Program-made: the position numbers and the translations under genes
Source: Sesamum alatum
Taxonomy: Eukaryota > Streptophyta > Magnoliopsida > Lamiales > Pedaliaceae
Assembly (NCBI GenBank): GCA_034509735.1
Contig: JACGWO010000012.1
Span: forward strand, 5,144,367-5,208,366
Reading direction: 5' to 3'
Length of the DNA stretch: 64,000 bases
Notes under the pieces: model-generated
What the model was told of the DNA's origin: nothing
What the model saw: the letters and a program-made list of their open reading frames with translations, nothing else
The model's database searches: none
In this document: positions 59,359 to 64,000 of the stretch, in pieces
Layout: every line of letters begins with the position of its first letter
Position numbering within the stretch: the stretch's first letter is position 1

Positions 59359-60705
59359 TTTATTACAAGAATTTGAATGGATTTCACTTGTATATGTCTT
59401 TTTTCATACAAGTTTGACCGAAATTTTTACTCTGTCATAAGTAGGGGATAATGTAAATTTTTTGGTTCAACGAGCTTGAGGGAACTATTTAGGTGTTTTC
59501 ATTTTCTTATACTAGCCGTCGTGGCCCACCGTCCCTACGTGCATATAAAATAATATTACACGTTTTAAAGTTATTGAATATAAGAAATATATATATATAT
59601 ATATATATAAATCAACACATTACATTTAAAAAAAAAAGAGAGAGAGAAAGAAAGAAACTAACTTTAGGGGTATTATTGATAAAACCAAAAAATTGGTGTT
59701 GCAGTATCATAAACCGCCATTTGTGAGTGAGAAAGGCCTTTCCTTTATATATTAGTATAGATAAAAATCAATTAATATTATTTGTTTTGTAATAATCTAT
59801 TGGAATGAACTCGACAGGTTAATCTCTTTTACCAGATTTGTTCAACACATCTTAGATGACACAAAATCTATTTACCAGATTTAATACCCCAAAATTAAAG
59901 GAAACACAAACAACATGACAAAACACTCTCAGGCTAAAGAAATTCTTGAATCCTTTACAATCTTGGAAGTACAGAGGAGTAGAACATTAACATCTCTCCT
60001 ACCTAAGCATTAGTAAGATCAAATGTCCCTTTACATCTTTTCTTACTGAAGTTATTCAAATCTACTCATCATCATCTACATGCAATGCAATGGCTGTACA
60101 CAGGGGGCAAATGTTCATCAAGAATCATGTTCTCGTCTTCTTGAATCCAGTAAAGGAAGCCCGCCTGAAGGTTAGGCAAGTTGTTTCTTCCTTGAACTTG
60201 AACGTAACCATGTTGTCAATACATCCGTGCAGGGATATCAGAATCTCCCAAGGAATAATTTACCAAGTTGTGAAGAAAGTTGTAATTTTTTTGGAATATT
60301 TAGCACAATGTACTATTTTGAAGGAAATATTGGTTGAATTTCCTCTCGTGTAATGTAAAGGCAATTGCAATGAAGTATCACTATTTATAACATTATTGCC
60401 ATATACTGTAACTGAAAAGAAAACAATACATAAAGTGTCCCTGTTTGTGTATAAGTGTCCCTATTCGTAACATTCATTCCCTGTTTCTAACATTCAAAAA
60501 AAGGCACTATGAAATTGCAAAGTAAAACGCTGGAAACTTCTCAAACTGTAATTGACATTTAAAAAGCCAAAACATGTTGTGGTTTTTTACAACGGTTGTA
60601 TCAAAAAGCCAAAAAGTATTGTCATTGTCTATAGAAATGCTGACTTAAAAAATCCAAAACAGGATTAGACATTAACATTATCTCCAACAAGTAGCATTCT
60701 CAGCA
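59359..60705. other. Intergenic, nothing recognised
   Basis: AT-rich sequence with an (AT)n run near 59588-59608 and a purine tract near 59628-59655. An 87-codon frame at 60090-60353 has no recognisable feature. No supported gene. Confidence 0.45.
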
Positions 60706-60714
60706 CACTACAAT

Positions 60715-61435
60715 AAAATGTGGTAATTGCAACGGGAATAGGAACGATTTTTTTAATATTTGGAACGGTAAATAGATCACTGGATTCATTTGGATAGGTA
60801 TTAGGAACGGTTTAGGAACCGGAGGCTATCCGTTGCAAGGAGAGACATTACTAATAATTAGGAACGGGAGAAGGTTGGCCGTTCCACTTTAGGAACGATT
60901 GTTTGCATACAATCGTTGTACCGTTCCTAATTACCTTTGTATGTATGAATTTGTAATTTTTGCATTTGGAACACCTTATAAATTATTAGAATGGTTGTAT
61001 CAAAAGAAACGCGCAATTAGGAACGGTTGTTAGAACACATTTTGGAATTATCAGCATAAGTTGAAGATACATTTTAGCACTGTTTCTAGAATACGTCTTG
61101 GAACGATCGTGTATGCAAGTTAGGAACGGTCCCTGGAATACATTTTGGCACGGTCCTTGGGAACGGATTTTGTACTCCTAATTTGGAATACGATATTGGA
61201 CCGATTTTTGGTATTGTATTTAGAACGCATGCCTAACCACGAAAGCATTGAATTTGGTATATATGTAGGAACGGTCTATCCATAATTTGGAATTCCTTTT
61301 TTACCCGCGTTTAGGAACGGTTGTCGTATAAATTTGGAATGGTTGTTTACCCGGTAATAGGAACGGTCACTTCTTCTAAACAGTCACACATTAGAACGGT
61401 TTGTGAGCGCTTCAAGTTTGTCGAAAGTATCGTTC
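60715..61435. repeat. CACTA subterminal repeats
   Basis: Over a dozen copies of 'taggaacggt' or near variants in both orientations (for example at 60740s, 60811, 60860s, 61018, 61315, 61358). The complementary form 'ccgttcct' appears near 60920. Dense subterminal repeats are the usual transposase-binding region of CACTA elements. Confidence 0.85.
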
Positions 61436-61720
61436 CTAAATATTGAATTATTAATTTTTTTTATGGTAATAATTATTATCATTAAAATATATATTAAATT
61501 ATTAATAATATTTTTGAATTTGATTTTATAATTATTATTTAAATATGAAAAAATGCATAATTTAGAAATAAAAATTATATTAAATGAGAATATTATCCAA
61601 TTTAATTACAAAAATAAAAAAGGCCTAAATCTACTCCTCGTCCCCTTCGTCCTCGTACATCTCGTCAACGTCTGGAAGGGGGGGTCCCTAGGAGGCCATG
61701 ACGGGCCAGCGCTGGAGTGA

Positions 61721-63149
61721 CTAGTCTGCAGGGCCTTCATCATGCCCATCATGTCCACCATCATCCCCTCGAGGAGTTGGCGCTGGAGCTGGCGGTGGTG
61801 ATGGCGAGGTAACGGTCTGGCTGAGACCGTGGGCCTCAGAACCAAGACTGAATACTTGAGCCTTGTTCTTGCGTCCGACCGCAACCAGCCACATCTCCTG
61901 CTCGGTCTGCACCACCGAGCCCTCTGATTCGGCCGGACCATCCCCAGGATTGGTCGTGGCCTGAGACTGGTGATCCTCCAGCATCTTCTGGAAAGTCTCT
62001 TGCAAAAATAGTTAGAATAAATTAGAATATTTTCAAACATTAAAAAAAAAAAAATTAGAATATGAAATGTACAAACTTACCGCCACCTCTGCTACCTTCA
62101 GCCCGCTCCAGCCGCCGTCGGCCTTCTTCTTGTAGCATCTGGAGAATAACTCCATCTGCTTCACTAGCCGGCCGAGCTGCTCCTCCTATAAAAAGAAATA
62201 GGAAATAGTTATTACAATTTTAATTTAATAATAATACATATTTTAAATAACATTAAACATCTTGTCATCTTTCGTTTGTGCATACCGAGGGAGACAGAAC
62301 CCCCGCGGTACACAGTAGCGGATGCGGCTAGGTTGGCGGACCGATTCACCTTGTTCTTCGCGCACTCCTCCTCGAACTCCAAGGACTCCCAGTATAGGAG
62401 GAGCTGCTGCCAGACCTTGTTCGCCAGCCATAGAGGCTTCTGCAGGGACTGTCTGGCGAGGACGAACTTTTTCCGGAGGAACTTCCCCGCCCAGATATGG
62501 AAGATCTTGAACATTGCCTCGTCGTTGCAGTCCCACCAGTACGTCATCTATATTAAAATATATATATATATATCAGAACTGAGTTGTTAAATATTTAAAA
62601 TAAAATTTTAATTGATAACTAAAATTAACCTTACCTTCGGGCTCTCAAACCAGAAATGCTGGTGCTCTGGCGGCACCTTGCGCAAACTGCCCAAGGGGTG
62701 GGGATAGTGTCCTTGCACCTCCTGAAATTATATAATGATTAGTGTGAGATTAAAATAATAATTTAAATTACAAAAAAAATTAAAAAAATGTAAATATACC
62801 TCGCGCGGCAAGTGTGATTTACTGGCGCGCGGATGGTGGCGAGAGTGGTGGGGCCGGTGGGGGTGGGGGTGGTGGGGCAGCCCATGGACGGGCCGGATCT
62901 ACCGCCGGTGCGGTAATGGATGGTCCGCCACCCTCCTCGACGGGTGCAGTGCTAGACAGACCGGGCTGCTGCTGATCCGGCGCAGGTGCTACCGGTGCCT
63001 GCTCTACTAGTGGTGGTGGTGGTGAAGGTGGTGGTGGTCGGAACACTGCTTCCCCATCATGGAAGCAGCACCGGCCGGCGGTATGGCCGGTGAGCCGCGG
63101 CCGCGGCCACGTCCACCTCATCGAGGTAGGAAATCCCGACCAGACATGA
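61721..63149 (-). CDS. Plant transposase, Ptta/En/Spm family (Transposase_24), 5 exons
   Basis: This is the second gene of a CACTA element. Reading leftward, exon 1 (63149/63121 to about 62825) is Pro-rich. Exon 2 (62721-62635) reads 'HYPHPLGSLRKVPPEHQHFW'. Exon 3 (62547-62286) has 'CNDEAMFKIFHIWAGKFLRK' and 'EECAKNKVNRSANLAASATV', the Transposase_24 core. Exon 4 (62185-62081) reads 'EEQLGRLVKQMELFSRCYKK'. Exon 5 (61998-61721) has 'MWLVAVGRKNKAQVFSLGSE' and a Pro/Gly/Asp tail. GT and AG ends are visible at these borders. ATG 63147 meets an early stop, so 63121 may be the usable start. Exon 1 limits and phases were set by eye. It may be intact. Confidence 0.7.
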
Positions 63150-63398
63150 TCTATAATTTTTTTTAAAAATATTAGTCGTATGAATTTAAAAAATACATGT
63201 GAAGTATCAATTTATTTGAATAATGATAATTTTTCTAATTTTTTAAAATAATCATGCAAACGAAATCCTAAAATTGTATACTAAGTCCCAAAATTATGAA
63301 TCCCAATTTTATTTTTGAAATTTTTTCTATAATGTTTACTAAATTCTAAAATTATTTTCTAAAATATATACTAAAAACCCAAAATTGACGCTTAATTA

Positions 63399-63580
63399 CA
63401 CTAAATCCTTCTATTTTTCGTATATATTTATACTAAATCCCAAAATTTTTTCCTAAAATTGCACTAAATCCTTCTATTTTACTATATATTTATACTAAAT
63501 ACCATAATTTTACCTAAAATTGCACTAAATCCTTCTATTTTCCTATATATTTATACTAAATACCAATATTTGCCTATATC
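63399..63580. repeat. 62-bp tandem repeat, three copies
   Basis: 'actaaatccttctatttt' with 'tatatatttatactaaat' recurs at 63399, 63462 and 63523 (63 and 61 bp apart). It lies upstream of the CACTA gene. Confidence 0.8.
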
Positions 63581-63599
63581 CTTACAAAATATCATAGAA

Positions 63600-64000
63600 A
63601 ATTAACCAAATTTTCTTAAATTTCACAATAATAACAAACTTGCTGTATGAGTAATTTTATTTTAGAAGGAAATTTTAAAAAAATAAATTACAGAAAATAA
63701 AAATCAGAATTTTTTTATAATTACAGAAAATATAAAGAATTTTCAGAAATTTTGTTAAAAATTCATAATTTATAAAAATTACAGAAAATTCTGAAAATAT
63801 TTTAAATTTATAGAAAATGACATTTAAATTTTTAAAATTTGAGAAAATTATCAGAAAATTCACTAAAAATTATAAATTTACAGAAAATTTTCTGAATTTT
63901 CATAATTTCAGAAATTTTCAGAAAAATTCTGAATTTTTTTTAATTTTACAGAAAATTATAGAAATTTACAATAATTACAGAAATATTTAAAGAAATTTAC
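63600..64000. repeat. Low-complexity 'cagaaaatt' repeats
   Basis: Many short variants of 'acagaaaatt' and its near-palindrome 'gaattttcaga', in a very AT-rich stretch to the window end. No gene is supported. Confidence 0.65.

Larger units (their letters stand above)
60706..64000 (-). mobile_element. CACTA (En/Spm) element, one end, runs off the window
   Basis: The terminal CACTACAA at 60706-60713 is followed by about 700 bp of subterminal repeats, then by a minus-strand Transposase_24-family gene. The 3-bp flank is GCA at 60703-60705; its partner would lie beyond 64000. The gene points toward this end, so this is the 3' side of the element. The TNP2-type transposase is not in the visible part. 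Confidence 0.85.

Noticed and set aside
59735..59763. 'tttatatattagtatagata' as a TE terminus
   Set aside because: Resembles a common plant repeat end, but no matching start or hairpin was found.
60090..60353. 87-codon plus-strand ORF
   Set aside because: No recognisable motif and no supporting neighbours; likely chance.

Overview
The window is from a plant nuclear genome, almost certainly a eudicot. It has a pentatricopeptide-repeat (PPR) gene relic, plant-type Copia and Gypsy elements, a MULE, a CACTA element, TIR-type MITEs and very AT-rich spacer. I see no bacterial, organellar or CRISPR features and no confident tRNA or rRNA gene. Nearly everything is transposable element (TE) sequence. 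The only recognisable host gene is a PPR pseudogene split by a retrotransposon. The species cannot be fixed from the sequence alone.

Layout. (1) 260-11692: the PPR pseudogene, interrupted by a Copia retrotransposon at 1453-11442 with 2.0-kb LTRs and a perfect 5-bp target duplication. (2) About 12.0-47.9 kb: an AT-rich, non-coding macro-repeat. It has units of about 0.7 kb in one orientation from 12.0 to 16.35 kb and the same sequence family inverted from 16.4 kb onward. This bed was hit by a chromovirus-like solo LTR (18519-20455), Gypsy element A (22275-32584), Gypsy element B (35382-46050) and two TIR-bounded MITEs (about 21508-21934 and 47032-47618). A and B are related and fit the Tat lineage. 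Each has gag, protease, RT, RNase H, a second RNase H-like domain and integrase, then a short GC-rich minisatellite, then a degenerate antisense gene of the 'putative gypsy type transposon' family.

(3) 49010-53328: a Mutator-like element (MULE) with TIRs of about 110 bp carrying regularly spaced 27-bp palindromes, flanked by a near-perfect 10-bp duplication. It carries two broken, outward-facing genes: a plant mobile domain (PMD) gene on the minus strand and a MULE transposase on the plus strand. Both are cut at their 5' ends and meet head to head within about a dozen bases. (4) 54.4-60.7 kb: a mosaic of a diverged Copia-type LTR fragment, a TNP2 (CACTA transposase) fragment, MITEs and a GRF zinc-finger ORF. 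(5) 60706-64000: one end of a CACTA element with the terminal motif CACTACAA, 'ggaacggt' subterminal repeats and a minus-strand, five-exon gene of the Ptta/En/Spm Transposase_24 family. It runs off the window.

Most retroelement genes are broken by stops or frameshifts, so these are decaying copies. Rough by-eye LTR comparison suggests the Copia is the youngest full-length element (about 5% mismatch in a sampled stretch), then Gypsy A (about 10%) and Gypsy B (slightly more). The least ordinary features are the PMD-carrying MULE and the inverted AT-rich macro-repeat.
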